NCBI GenBank assembly: GCA_039029935.1
Contig: JBCCFC010000726.1
Location: forward strand, 1-6,967
Source of the DNA: G039029935 sp039029935
Lineage (GTDB): Bacteria > Chloroflexota > Anaerolineae > Caldilineales > Caldilineaceae
Direction of reading: 5' to 3'
DNA: 6,967 bases
Every line of letters starts with the position of its first letter. Position 1 is the first letter of the stretch. A model generated the notes under the pieces. That model was given only the letters and a program-made list of their open reading frames with translations, had not been told where the DNA came from and did not search any database. Position numbers and translations under genes: made by a program. Positions 1-6,196 of the stretch are shown piece by piece.

Positions 1-20
1 AATCAATTCAGACAAAGAAG

Positions 21-154
21 AATAGACCTCATGGGATTGCAAATCCCATGCTATTACAGAAAACCTGTTGAAACAGGTTGTATTGAGTGCGATACAGCAT
101 ACTTCAGTATGCTTCCTATGATAGACACCGAATTGCATTCGGTGGTACTCTAAT
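21..154. repeat. array of four short perfect hairpins upstream of the giant gene
   Basis: Four perfect inverted repeats follow one another. HP1 has arms 30-38 and 42-50 (CATGGGATT / AATCCCATG, loop GCA). HP2 has arms 62-69 and 72-79 (AACCTGTT / AACAGGTT). HP3 has arms 96-102 and 107-113 (AGCATAC / GTATGCT, loop TTCA). HP4 has arms 126-133 and 137-144 (CACCGAAT / ATTCGGTG, loop TGC). Their centres are about 30, 34 and 31 bp apart. The stems are unrelated in sequence, but the HP1-HP2 linker (CTATTACAGA, 51-60) matches the HP3-HP4 linker (CTATGATAGA, 116-125) at 8 of 10 positions. AATAGAC (21-27) before HP1 resembles ATAGAC (121-126) before HP4. AATAG (21-25) can also pair with CTATT (51-55) under HP1, and ATTGAGT (82-88) can pair with 147-154 around HP3/HP4 with one bulge. 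The array may be a degenerate pair of two-hairpin units, or the structured 5' leader of the downstream mRNA. No U-tract follows any hairpin, so they are not ordinary terminators. Confidence 0.75.
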
Positions 155-159
155 CAAAA

Positions 160-255
160 ATGCAGAGCAAAAACAAAATGACAATACGACAAAATTTATC
201 ACTATGGTTCTTACTCGCAATCAGTCTGCTAATTACGCCCACAGTTGTGCAGGCA
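160..255 (+). other. signal peptide of the giant protein
   Basis: Residues 1-32 have a short basic n-region (K4, K6, R10), a hydrophobic core LSLWFLLAISLLI (13-25) and a VQA^QG signal-peptidase I site. There is no Cys at +1, so it is not a lipoprotein. If translation starts at ATG 178, the peptide is 26 residues with only R10 (old numbering) as basic residue, which is still workable. Confidence 0.85.
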
Positions 256-3200
256 CAGGGCGATTTACCCCACCCTGACGACCCCGTGAAGCAGGCGGAG
301 CATCTCGCCATGCTCGCCTTGGCCGACCCTGCCGATGCGACGTTCACGGCGACGCAGGATGGCTCGTGGTTTGACACGGCGACGTGGCAGGAAGGGGCTG
401 TGCCAGGAGCCAATGCGCGTGTCTATATTCCAGCAGGCACGACTGTCACCTATGATGCGGTCAGTGCGACGCGTATCTTGACGGTGCGGCTGGATGGGAC
501 GTTGACCTTTGCGCGCGACCGCGATACACAGCTCATTGTGGACACGTTCATCGCGGCACCGGACAGCGTACTATCCATCGGCACAGCGGTTGAGTCGGTC
601 GGCGCGGACTACACCGCGCGTATCATCATCGCTGACAACGGGGCGATTGACCTGAACAATGACCCCATGATGTTGGGGCGGGCAGTCATCACACATGGCT
701 TGGTGCGTGTCTATGGGGCGGATAAGCTTGACTTTGTGGCACTGGCAGGCGATGCGTTGGTCGGGGATAACACGCTGGTGCTGGACCTGCCCGCTGGTAT
801 GAGTACACCGGAGGGCTGGCGTATTGGAGATCAGTTGGTGCTGGGTGGGACCTATTATGACGAGAATGGCTCGGACACGGACAACACGCGTTTTCATGAC
901 GAGGAGTTGACGATTACGGCCATCAACGGCAACGTCATCCAGTTTACCAACAACGACATCAGCAGTGGCGACAACACGGTACTGGGATTTAACCATCAAC
1001 GACCCGCTGGCTTTGAGAGCTATGGTTTGCAAATTTATGTTGCCAACGTGACGCGCAATGTTCGCTTTGAAACCGAGAATGGCGACACTGTACCCACGCA
1101 GCAACGGGGTCATGTCATGTTTATGCACAACCCCAACGTCGAAGTCTACAACGCGGGCTTCTATGATTTGGGACGCAGCGACAAAAATGTGATCGTGGAT
1201 GATATCGGCAGTAATGTCGATGGCAGCACGGGCCATGGCACAAATCCACGTGGACGCTATGCCGCCCACTTCCACCGCACAGGCGCAGGCGATATCAGCA
1301 GTACGCCGTCCTATGCAGTGGGTAATGCTGTCGTTGGCAGTCCGGGCTGGGGCATTGTCCATCACGATAGCCACCTTGTACTGGAAAACAACGTCGTCTA
1401 TGAGGTGCTTGGCTCTGGTATTGTGGCCGAGGCAGGCAATGAAATCGGCACATGGAGTAACAACATTGTCATCAAGACGATGGGGGATGCACGCTGGCAG
1501 GCCGACTTTGATCTTTCGATGCGCATGAATCTCTTTGACATGGGTTTTAATGGTGAGGCATTTTGGGTGCAGGGTGCGAGCCAGATTTCGATGAATGACA
1601 ACATTGCCGTGAGTGCGGCGGGCGGTGGCATCAATATCTTTAGTGGTGTCGATGGCATCACCAACGTGCGCGATGCGGGGGCTGTGCCACAGGGCAATTT
1701 GGTCGCCGATGACCAGTTTATTGTCACCAATGGCAGCGGCTATATCGAGGTGACCAACGTGCCGATGCGCCCGATGACGGGGTTCCAAACCTATAACAGT
1801 CTCTTTGGCATTGTCTTCTGGAACCACATGCGCAATGACGACGCTCAACTTGGCTTTATCGGACCTGACGATTTCAACTGGCATGATGAACGTTCACTGG
1901 TACAGAACTTCCGACTCTGGGGCATCTATGGAGAGGGTGTTTTCACGCAATACAGCACGCAGATTGACTTTCTCGACGGGTTGATTGTGGGTGATGTCAA
2001 TAACCCTGTCCCACTTGCGCTCGAAATCAACGGCGATGGACGTGGGCATGGCATCGGCAACAATGGCCCATCCCAGGATTTGCTCTATCGCAATGTACGG
2101 GTTGAGGGCTTTACACGTGGCATGAGATTGCCGCGCGAAGGGGCGAGCGAAGCCAACCCAATCCCCTTCTTAGGGTCACGACTGGAGGACAGCACCTTTG
2201 CCAACAACACCTATAACCTGATCAAGAAAAACTTTGGCTTTGGCAACCCCGACTATTACCCCGACTACTTTGAGATTGTCAACACGACCTTTGCGGTTCC
2301 TGCTGGCAACGCCGTTCCCGTAGCACAGTTTACCAGTCGTTCGGTTGGTGAACACAATGTCGTGCTCTTTGACGCCAGCCCCTCCTATGACCCTGATCCA
2401 TCCGATACGCTTGAACTCAAGGGCAATGGCATTGCCAGCTATGGGTGGGATTTTGACAACAACGGCACGATTGATGAGTTTGGCGAGACTGCCGTCTATG
2501 GCTTTGGCAGTGCGGGGACACACACCGTGCGTTTGACTGTGTGGGATTCACAGGGCGCAACAGGCACAACCACGCAGCAGGTCGTCATCACAGCCGACAC
2601 ACAACAGGTTGTTTTCTTGGATGCTACGTTTGATGATGGCACACAGCTAGAGGGAGCGTCCTATTCGATTAACAGTGAACGTGCCGACGATGGTTGGATT
2701 GTACACAACATGCAAATCGACGCAGCTCAGGGCAGTGGTGGTGCGGCCATTAAGGTCGATGACCAATGGGGTACGGGCGGCGTCTCACAGGTTATCCGTG
2801 ATCGGGGTCGTCATCGTGGGCCACACACGCTCAAGATGGACCTACGCAATGTCGAGGGTGACGGCAATGCCAATATCATCTTGGTGAGCCTGTGGGGTGT
2901 CAACGGTGAGTTCAACAGCGACATCAGCCAGGACCCAACGAATGCGGGGGCGATTCCCATGCAGGTGACAACGCTGGCGCAACAAAATGTCGGCGGCTCT
3001 AGCTTTGACTGGGCCACCTTCACATGGGATGTTGATCTGGAGGATGGCTATCAGTTCTTGGTTGTGCGTGTCTATATGCAATATGTCTACACGGGTGCAG
3101 GTGATGTTGTTGGGGTTGACAACGTCCTCTTTGGTCATCCTACCCGCCCAACGACACAGGATGACGAGGTTCACACCAATGGTGCAGCCTTAGTTGTTAT

Positions 3201-6051
3201 CAATGTGTTGGTGAATGACTTGGACATGGAAAACGAATCACTCTCTGTGACAAGTGTCAGCCAGCCCGATAATGGTGTGGTCAGCATCAACGGCGATAAT
3301 ACGGTTACGTACACTCCAGATACGGGCTTCTTTGGGCGCGATGAGTTTACCTACACCGCCAGTGATGGCACAGATACGGGCACAGCCGTGGTCATCGTTC
3401 ATGTCGATCCCGTTGACAGCAGCGGCTTGGTGGCGCAGTTCTTGATGAATGAAGGCGTGGCGCGCATGGCCTATGATACAGCGACGGCGGGGGCAGACAA
3501 TTCGCTCAACCTCTATGGGGGTACAGCCTGGTCTGCCAGCGGTGTGCGTGGGTCAGCATTGACCTTCAACAACGATGGCGGCTATGCTTATTTGGGCAAT
3601 GATGTCGATACAGGTTTCTTATCCTATAGCCAGCGCACGGTTTCGCTCTGGGTCAATATCAGCGACAACAGCGAGACAGGCGTCATCTTTGAAATGGGTG
3701 GCGACTCATCTGGGTTGAGCATCTATCTGTTCAACGGTGTGTTGACAATGGGTGGCGAGAGCAGTAGCTGGGAAACTTGGCTGACGACGACAGCCTATCA
3801 ACTGAACACATGGCATCATCTGGCGTTGGTACTGGATGGCAATAACAGCACAATCGCTGCCTATTTAGATGGGGCAAGCATTGGGCAAGGTACAGGTGGC
3901 ACCGTAAGTGGGACATGGGAACGGGGTGCAGTGGGACGCTTCCTCAACGGCTATGCACGGGCCGAAGCGGGCTGGGCTGGCGTTGAGGAGGATGCGACGA
4001 TGACGGGTTTGGTGGATGAGGTCCGCATCTACAGTCGAGCGCTTAGTGCGGGTGAAGTGCTGACGCTGGCGGATGATACAGAGCAAGTGACACCGACACC
4101 GACTGCTACCGCTACTGCAACAGCCACAGGTACGCCTACCCCGACTGTGACACAAACATCGACCGCTACGCCAACTGCGACCAGCACATCAACTAGCACA
4201 GCGACAAGTACATCGACCAGCACAGCGACCAGCACGGCCACGGGTGCTGCAACTGGCACTGTCACGCCAGCAATAACGCCTACCCCAACACCCACCAATA
4301 CATCGACGCCTGATGGTGCAGTGACAGGGACGGCAACGGCAACCAGCACAGCGACATCCACTGGTGTCTCTACTGCTACCTCCACAACGACGCCTGATGT
4401 CGTGTTAACCACCCTTCCCGTTGATACGGCAACCCCAACGCCAACGGATGAGATTACGATACCCGTTTTGCCTACGGATACCGCAACGGTTACGCCGACG
4501 CCGGGCGCTGGACTGACACCCGTTCCTGTAGATACAGTGACTGCAACGGCAACACAGACTGATATGCCATCTGTGGTGATGCCAACAGGGACTGCGACAG
4601 GGACGCCAACCAGTCAGCCGACGGGGACGGTGATTAGCCCTCCCACAGGCACGGCTACAAGTACATCGACCAGTACTATTGCAGTCGTGTCAACTGAGAC
4701 GGCAACGGCAACTTTGATAGCCACGTTGATGCCTACCCCAACAGGGACAGGAGCGGTTGTTCCTGCAACTGAAACGCCAGCCAGTACGGCGACCAGTACA
4801 TCGACGACAGTTGCGACAACGACGGAAACAGCAACGGCTACGTCTACTGCCACCACTACTGCTACCTCTATGGCAACAGCAACGGCAATAGCAACGGCAA
4901 CAGAGACTGCGCTGCCAACCATGACCCCAACGGTGACACCAGCCTATGATGAGCCATTGGTCAAGGTGACAGAGGCAAGCGTTGCTGTGGGTGCGGATGC
5001 GCAGGTTGTCTTGCCGCTTTACATTGTGAGCACAGGACCAGCCAACCCTATCATTGGTGGGTTGAATGTGGAGATCAGCTATGATCCTGCGCTGTTGACG
5101 CTGGGTGGATGTACTGATGCGAGCAATAGTGCATTTGACTCGGTACTCTGCAACAGTACAGCGGATGGCACAATGCGGATTTCAATGGTGTCGTTGAATG
5201 GTAGCCCCATGCCTGTTGACCCTGCGGCCATCACTGCCGCGCTGTTGACCTTTACGCCAAGCAGCGATGAAGCGATTGTAGTGGGTACAGAAACCAGCAT
5301 CGGCGTGACCGTTGCCAGCATGGTCGATAGCGATGGGCGTCAGCTTGCCCCAACGACCAAGAATGGCAACATCATCTTTGGCTGTATTCTGGGCGATTTG
5401 AACTGTACAGGCAACACAGACATCGGCGATGTGCTTTTTGCCATGCAATATGACATCATGTTGCGTGAGGGTAGCCGTGACTATCCACCTGCCAGCGAAA
5501 CCGTGTTCTTGCCCGCCTGTGATGTCACCAGCGATGGCTATTGCAACATTGTTGATGCGTTGTGGCTCTTCCAGTGTACAGTTGGCGTTGCCAACAACTT
5601 CTGTCCTGCCAGTGAGAGCGTAGCGGCCAGCAGTGTCTCACAGACAGGAGCGACTCAGGTTGCCCTGTCCGCAAGCATGACATCAATGGCACAATACAAT
5701 ATGCTCACTATGCCGATTATGGCACAAGTCACGGGCGCGGAGGCCAGCGCATTGTCCTTTGCACTCCACTATGACGCCACCACCCTACGACCTGTGAGTT
5801 GTACCTTGACTATCGACAACAGTCTTGGTATGTGTAATATCGCGACGACAGCGGGCATCATCGAAGGCAACGTGGTTTCTAGCAATGGACTGTCCGGCGT
5901 CGTGCAAATTGGCGAAGTGCAGTTTGAGCAGATTGGTACAGTTAGCGAGAGCCTATCTTTGCCGATGACGGTAGAAGCAGCGGTTGATGCATCAGGCAAC
6001 ACCATCGGTCTGGAGAATCAGTCAATTTTCCTACCCCTCGTGACAAGATAA
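160..6051 (+). CDS. giant secreted G8 / beta-helix / PKD / LamG / cohesin-dockerin multidomain protein
   Basis: This 1963-residue protein is exported by a Sec-type signal peptide (about 1-32, likely cleavage VVQA^QG). Domains in order, with approximate residues: G8 (58-140), right-handed parallel beta-helix (155-715) with GRYAAHFHRTG at 365-375, PKD (718-812, YGWDFDNNGT), unassigned beta-sandwich (815-993), cadherin-like/Big_9 (998-1083), LamG jelly-roll (1088-1303, WHHLALVLDG at 1218-1227), Thr/Pro/Ala linker (1311-1594), cohesin-like (1600-1741), dockerin-like (1745-1816), second cohesin-like (1826-1955) and terminal FLPLVTR. G8 plus beta-helix is the core of vertebrate CEMIP/TMEM2, which are linked to hyaluronan breakdown, and of fibrocystin. 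An extracellular polysaccharide-binding or -cleaving role is therefore inferred, but no catalytic residue can be assigned from sequence alone. The start is uncertain: neither ATG 160 nor the in-frame ATG 178 (residue 7) has a clear Shine-Dalgarno, and both leave an intact signal peptide. The frame is open throughout, with no frameshift or truncation, and stops at TAA 6049-6051. Confidence 0.95.
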   Translation: MQSKNKMTIRQNLSLWFLLAISLLITPTVVQAQGDLPHPDDPVKQAEHLAMLALADPADATFTATQDGSWFDTATWQEGAVPGANARVYIPAGTTVTYDAVSATRILTVRLDGTLTFARDRDTQLIVDTFIAAPDSVLSIGTAVESVGADYTARIIIADNGAIDLNNDPMMLGRAVITHGLVRVYGADKLDFVALAGDALVGDNTLVLDLPAGMSTPEGWRIGDQLVLGGTYYDENGSDTDNTRFHDEELTITAINGNVIQFTNNDISSGDNTVLGFNHQRPAGFESYGLQIYVANVTRNVRFETENGDTVPTQQRGHVMFMHNPNVEVYNAGFYDLGRSDKNVIVDDIGSNVDGSTGHGTNPRGRYAAHFHRTGAGDISSTPSYAVGNAVVGSPGWGIVHHDSHLVLENNVVYEVLGSGIVAEAGNEIGTWSNNIVIKTMGDARWQADFDLSMRMNLFDMGFNGEAFWVQGASQISMNDNIAVSAAGGGINIFSGVDGITNVRDAGAVPQGNLVADDQFIVTNGSGYIEVTNVPMRPMTGFQTYNSLFGIVFWNHMRNDDAQLGFIGPDDFNWHDERSLVQNFRLWGIYGEGVFTQYSTQIDFLDGLIVGDVNNPVPLALEINGDGRGHGIGNNGPSQDLLYRNVRVEGFTRGMRLPREGASEANPIPFLGSRLEDSTFANNTYNLIKKNFGFGNPDYYPDYFEIVNTTFAVPAGNAVPVAQFTSRSVGEHNVVLFDASPSYDPDPSDTLELKGNGIASYGWDFDNNGTIDEFGETAVYGFGSAGTHTVRLTVWDSQGATGTTTQQVVITADTQQVVFLDATFDDGTQLEGASYSINSERADDGWIVHNMQIDAAQGSGGAAIKVDDQWGTGGVSQVIRDRGRHRGPHTLKMDLRNVEGDGNANIILVSLWGVNGEFNSDISQDPTNAGAIPMQVTTLAQQNVGGSSFDWATFTWDVDLEDGYQFLVVRVYMQYVYTGAGDVVGVDNVLFGHPTRPTTQDDEVHTNGAALVVINVLVNDLDMENESLSVTSVSQPDNGVVSINGDNTVTYTPDTGFFGRDEFTYTASDGTDTGTAVVIVHVDPVDSSGLVAQFLMNEGVARMAYDTATAGADNSLNLYGGTAWSASGVRGSALTFNNDGGYAYLGNDVDTGFLSYSQRTVSLWVNISDNSETGVIFEMGGDSSGLSIYLFNGVLTMGGESSSWETWLTTTAYQLNTWHHLALVLDGNNSTIAAYLDGASIGQGTGGTVSGTWERGAVGRFLNGYARAEAGWAGVEEDATMTGLVDEVRIYSRALSAGEVLTLADDTEQVTPTPTATATATATGTPTPTVTQTSTATPTATSTSTSTATSTSTSTATSTATGAATGTVTPAITPTPTPTNTSTPDGAVTGTATATSTATSTGVSTATSTTTPDVVLTTLPVDTATPTPTDEITIPVLPTDTATVTPTPGAGLTPVPVDTVTATATQTDMPSVVMPTGTATGTPTSQPTGTVISPPTGTATSTSTSTIAVVSTETATATLIATLMPTPTGTGAVVPATETPASTATSTSTTVATTTETATATSTATTTATSMATATAIATATETALPTMTPTVTPAYDEPLVKVTEASVAVGADAQVVLPLYIVSTGPANPIIGGLNVEISYDPALLTLGGCTDASNSAFDSVLCNSTADGTMRISMVSLNGSPMPVDPAAITAALLTFTPSSDEAIVVGTETSIGVTVASMVDSDGRQLAPTTKNGNIIFGCILGDLNCTGNTDIGDVLFAMQYDIMLREGSRDYPPASETVFLPACDVTSDGYCNIVDALWLFQCTVGVANNFCPASESVAASSVSQTGATQVALSASMTSMAQYNMLTMPIMAQVTGAEASALSFALHYDATTLRPVSCTLTIDNSLGMCNIATTAGIIEGNVVSSNGLSGVVQIGEVQFEQIGTVSESLSLPMTVEAAVDASGNTIGLENQSIFLPLVTR
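331..579 (+). other. G8 domain
   Basis: Residues about 58-140 read as a G8 domain: DGSWFDTATW (67-76), then G79, VPGANARVYIPAGTTVTYD (81-99), the pattern L-x-V-x-L-x-G-x-L-x-F (107-117), and a strand-rich end. The family is defined by conserved glycines and beta strands and is found in PKHD1/fibrocystin, CEMIP (KIAA1199) and TMEM2, and in bacterial surface proteins. As in those proteins it directly precedes a beta-helix. Domain edges are estimated by eye. Confidence 0.8.
622..2304 (+). other. right-handed parallel beta-helix region (PbH1-like)
   Basis: Residues about 155-715 show the short repeating strand-turn pattern with Asn/Gly/Val-rich rungs typical of pectate-lyase-like helices, for example VFMHNPNVEVYNAGF-type rungs (320-334) and SHLVLENNVVYEVLGSGIV (404-422). 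GRYAAHFHRTG (365-375), with H370 and H372, corresponds to the conserved 'RYP-HFH' signature I associate with the CEMIP/TMEM2/PKHD1 group. GHVMFMHN (317-324) and YDLGRSDK (335-342) precede it as in that group. These His residues and nearby Asp (D341, D347, D348) are candidates for a metal or catalytic site. That is an inference, and a purely binding helix is also possible. Confidence 0.75.
2311..2595 (+). other. PKD domain
   Basis: Residues about 718-812 begin AVPVAQFTS and carry VVLFDASPSYDPDPSD (734-749), the hallmark YGWDFDNNGTIDE (761-773) and GTHTVRLTVWDSQGATGT (786-803). This is a standard PKD Ig-like fold, common as a spacer or carbohydrate-contacting module in secreted bacterial enzymes. 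Confidence 0.9.
2602..3138 (+). other. unassigned beta-sandwich module (CBM-like)
   Basis: Residues about 815-993 sit between the PKD and cadherin-like domains. They begin VVFLDATFDDGTQLEG and end GVDNVLFG, with alternating hydrophobic strands (IILVSLWGV 906-914, YQFLVVRVYMQYVY 964-977). The 'DATF/DG...VDNV' frame resembles jelly-roll carbohydrate-binding modules that end in 'IDNV'. I cannot name a family. No cysteines and no obvious aromatic sugar platform can be assigned without structure prediction. Confidence 0.5.
3151..3408 (+). other. cadherin-like tandem-95 / Big_9 Ig-like domain
   Basis: Residues about 998-1083 carry the repeat signature: ANDDE-like start (TTQDDEVHTNG), INVLVNDLD (1014-1022), the SVSQPDNGVVSING region (1032-1045) and YTPDTGFFGRDEFTYTASDG ending at 1070. 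Only one copy is present, whereas these often occur in tandem. Such domains act as calcium-stabilised spacers in surface adhesins. Confidence 0.85.
3421..4068 (+). other. LamG / concanavalin A-like jelly-roll domain
   Basis: Residues about 1088-1303 begin GLVAQFLMNEG and include GVRGSALTFNNDGGYAYLGN (1128-1147), SQRTVSLWVNI (1157-1167), WHHLALVLDG (1218-1227), IAAYLDGASIG (1232-1242) and the closing VDEVRIYSRALSAGEV (1285-1300). This is the LamG_3-type lectin/glucanase fold, expected to bind glycans or proteins rather than cleave them. Confidence 0.9.
4090..4941 (+). repeat. Thr/Pro/Ala/Ser low-complexity linker encoded by degenerate triplet repeats
   Basis: Residues 1311-1594 (284 residues) are almost wholly Thr, Ala, Pro, Ser, Val and Gly, with no Lys, Arg, His, Cys, Trp, Tyr or Phe. 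The DNA is built from ACN, GCN and AGY-type triplets in short imperfect repeats. One exact 17-mer occurs at 4204-4220 and 4657-4673, and an 11-nt part of it recurs at 4795-4805. Clusters of GCAACGGCAAC-like units lie at about 4331-4342 and 4872-4902. A weak higher-order repeat is seen in the protein around VDTATPTPTD / TDTATVTPTPG / VDTVTATATQTD (4423-4562). The stretch is probably an extended, possibly O-glycosylated tether between the glycan-facing part and the cohesin/dockerin part. Confidence 0.9.
4957..5382 (+). other. cohesin-like domain 1
   Basis: Residues about 1600-1741 read LVKVTEASVAVGADAQVVLPLYIVS, then GGLNVEISYDPALLTLGGC, MRISMVSLNG, an AALLTFTPSS strand and NGNIIFG. The order 'G..V.LPL.V......I.G..V.I.YDP..L' followed by an 'A.LTF' strand is the cohesin/CBM2-like type I pattern. 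Two Cys (C1647, C1662 by count, approximate) may form a disulfide. It immediately precedes the dockerin-like module. Confidence 0.75.
5392..5607 (+). other. dockerin-like module with duplicated EF-hand-type loops
   Basis: Residues 1745-1816 hold two calcium-loop repeats. Repeat 1 is GDLNCTGNTDIGD (1745-1757), with D1746, N1748, D1754 and D1757; the usual Asp at loop position 5 is T1750. Repeat 2 is DVTSDGYCNIVD (1788-1799), with D1788, D1792 and D1799. Each is followed by a helix (VLFAMQYDIML; ALWLFQCTVGV). The spacing D-x-[NT]-x-[DT]-G-x(5)-D is that of type I dockerins. Six cysteines (about 1742, 1749, 1787, 1795, 1806, 1815) decorate it. I associate this cysteine-rich variant with secreted Chloroflexota proteins. 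Confidence 0.8.
5635..6024 (+). other. cohesin-like domain 2 (degenerate)
   Basis: Residues about 1826-1955 repeat the cohesin strand order: NMLTMPIMAQVTGAEASAL, FALHYDATTLRPVSC (compare IS-YDPALLTLGGC in domain 1), MCNIATTAGIIEGNVVSSNGLSG, an IGEVQFEQIG strand and LPMTVEAAVDASGNTI. It lies directly after the dockerin-like module and ends at the C-terminal motif. Similarity to domain 1 is moderate, so the call is less certain. Confidence 0.6.
6025..6048 (+). other. C-terminal IFLPLVTR motif
   Basis: The last eight residues (1956-1963) form a short hydrophobic tail with terminal basic residue. Many secreted Chloroflexota proteins, as I recall them, end in (V/I)(Y/F)LPLV-x-R. It is not an LPxTG sortase signal and has no transmembrane segment. 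It may be the last beta strand of the cohesin fold or a sorting tag. Confidence 0.5.
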
Positions 6052-6056
6052 TTCAG

Positions 6057-6156
6057 GACTCGTGAGGGCAAAACCTTCGGTCGGTGACGGGATATACTCA
6101 GGTTGCAGAGTCTATTGCTCGTCATCGACCAAAGGTTGGGTTGTGTGTGTCGAGTC
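6057..6156. repeat. large imperfect inverted repeat / stem-loop between the two genes
   Basis: Arms 6072-6089 and 6120-6137 pair over 18 positions: 16 Watson-Crick, one G.U (6084/6125) and one C-A mismatch (6078/6131). G6090.U6119 and G6091-C6118 extend it inward. The 26-nt apical region (6092-6117) can form a small inner stem ACTC/GAGT (6096-6099 with 6108-6111). An outer 6-bp stem GACTCG (6057-6062) with CGAGTC (6151-6156) closes the whole 100-bp element. It begins 5 bp after the stop of the giant gene and ends 11 bp before the next gene's -35 box. It could be the transcript's 3' end, but no U-tract follows the stem. A structured RNA or a small mobile inverted repeat are alternatives. Confidence 0.75.
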
Positions 6157-6167
6157 ATAAGAACTCC

Positions 6168-6196
6168 TTGACATATAAAAAACAAGTTGCTATGAT
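6168..6196 (+). promoter_or_regulatory. sigma70-type promoter of the DUF6817 gene
   Basis: TTGACA (6168-6173) matches the -35 consensus exactly. TATGAT (6191-6196) is a good -10, and the spacer is exactly 17 bp and AT-rich. Transcription would start near 6202-6204, giving a leader of about 84 nt. Confidence 0.8.

Noticed and set aside
68..122. promoter for the giant gene (TTGAAA at 68-73 with GATACA at 91-96, or TATGAT at 117-122)
   Set aside because: The first pair has a weak -10 and both hexamers are parts of hairpin 2 or 3. TATGAT has no -35 at 15-19 bp. No promoter could be supported.
87..278. 63-codon plus-strand frame over the hairpin array
   Set aside because: It runs through hairpins 3 and 4 and the signal-peptide region of the giant gene in another frame, with no supporting motif.
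571..1884. 437-residue open frame on the minus strand inside the giant gene
   Set aside because: It is antisense to the clear G8/beta-helix coding sequence, is rich in His, Ile and Val with no recognisable domain, and reflects codon bias of the real gene.
4423..4480. LPxTG-like sortase signal (LPTDT in the linker)
   Set aside because: It is internal, more than 500 residues from the C-terminus, with no following hydrophobic segment and basic tail.
4029..4922. minus-strand open frames (4029-4412 and 4614-4922) made of Val/Ala repeats
   Set aside because: They are the reverse complement of ACN/GCN triplets of the Thr linker and have no independent evidence.
6057..6156. intrinsic (Rho-independent) terminator
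   Set aside because: The stem is strong but is followed by GGGTTGTGTG rather than a U-run. It may still end transcription by another route, so it is listed as an inverted repeat.
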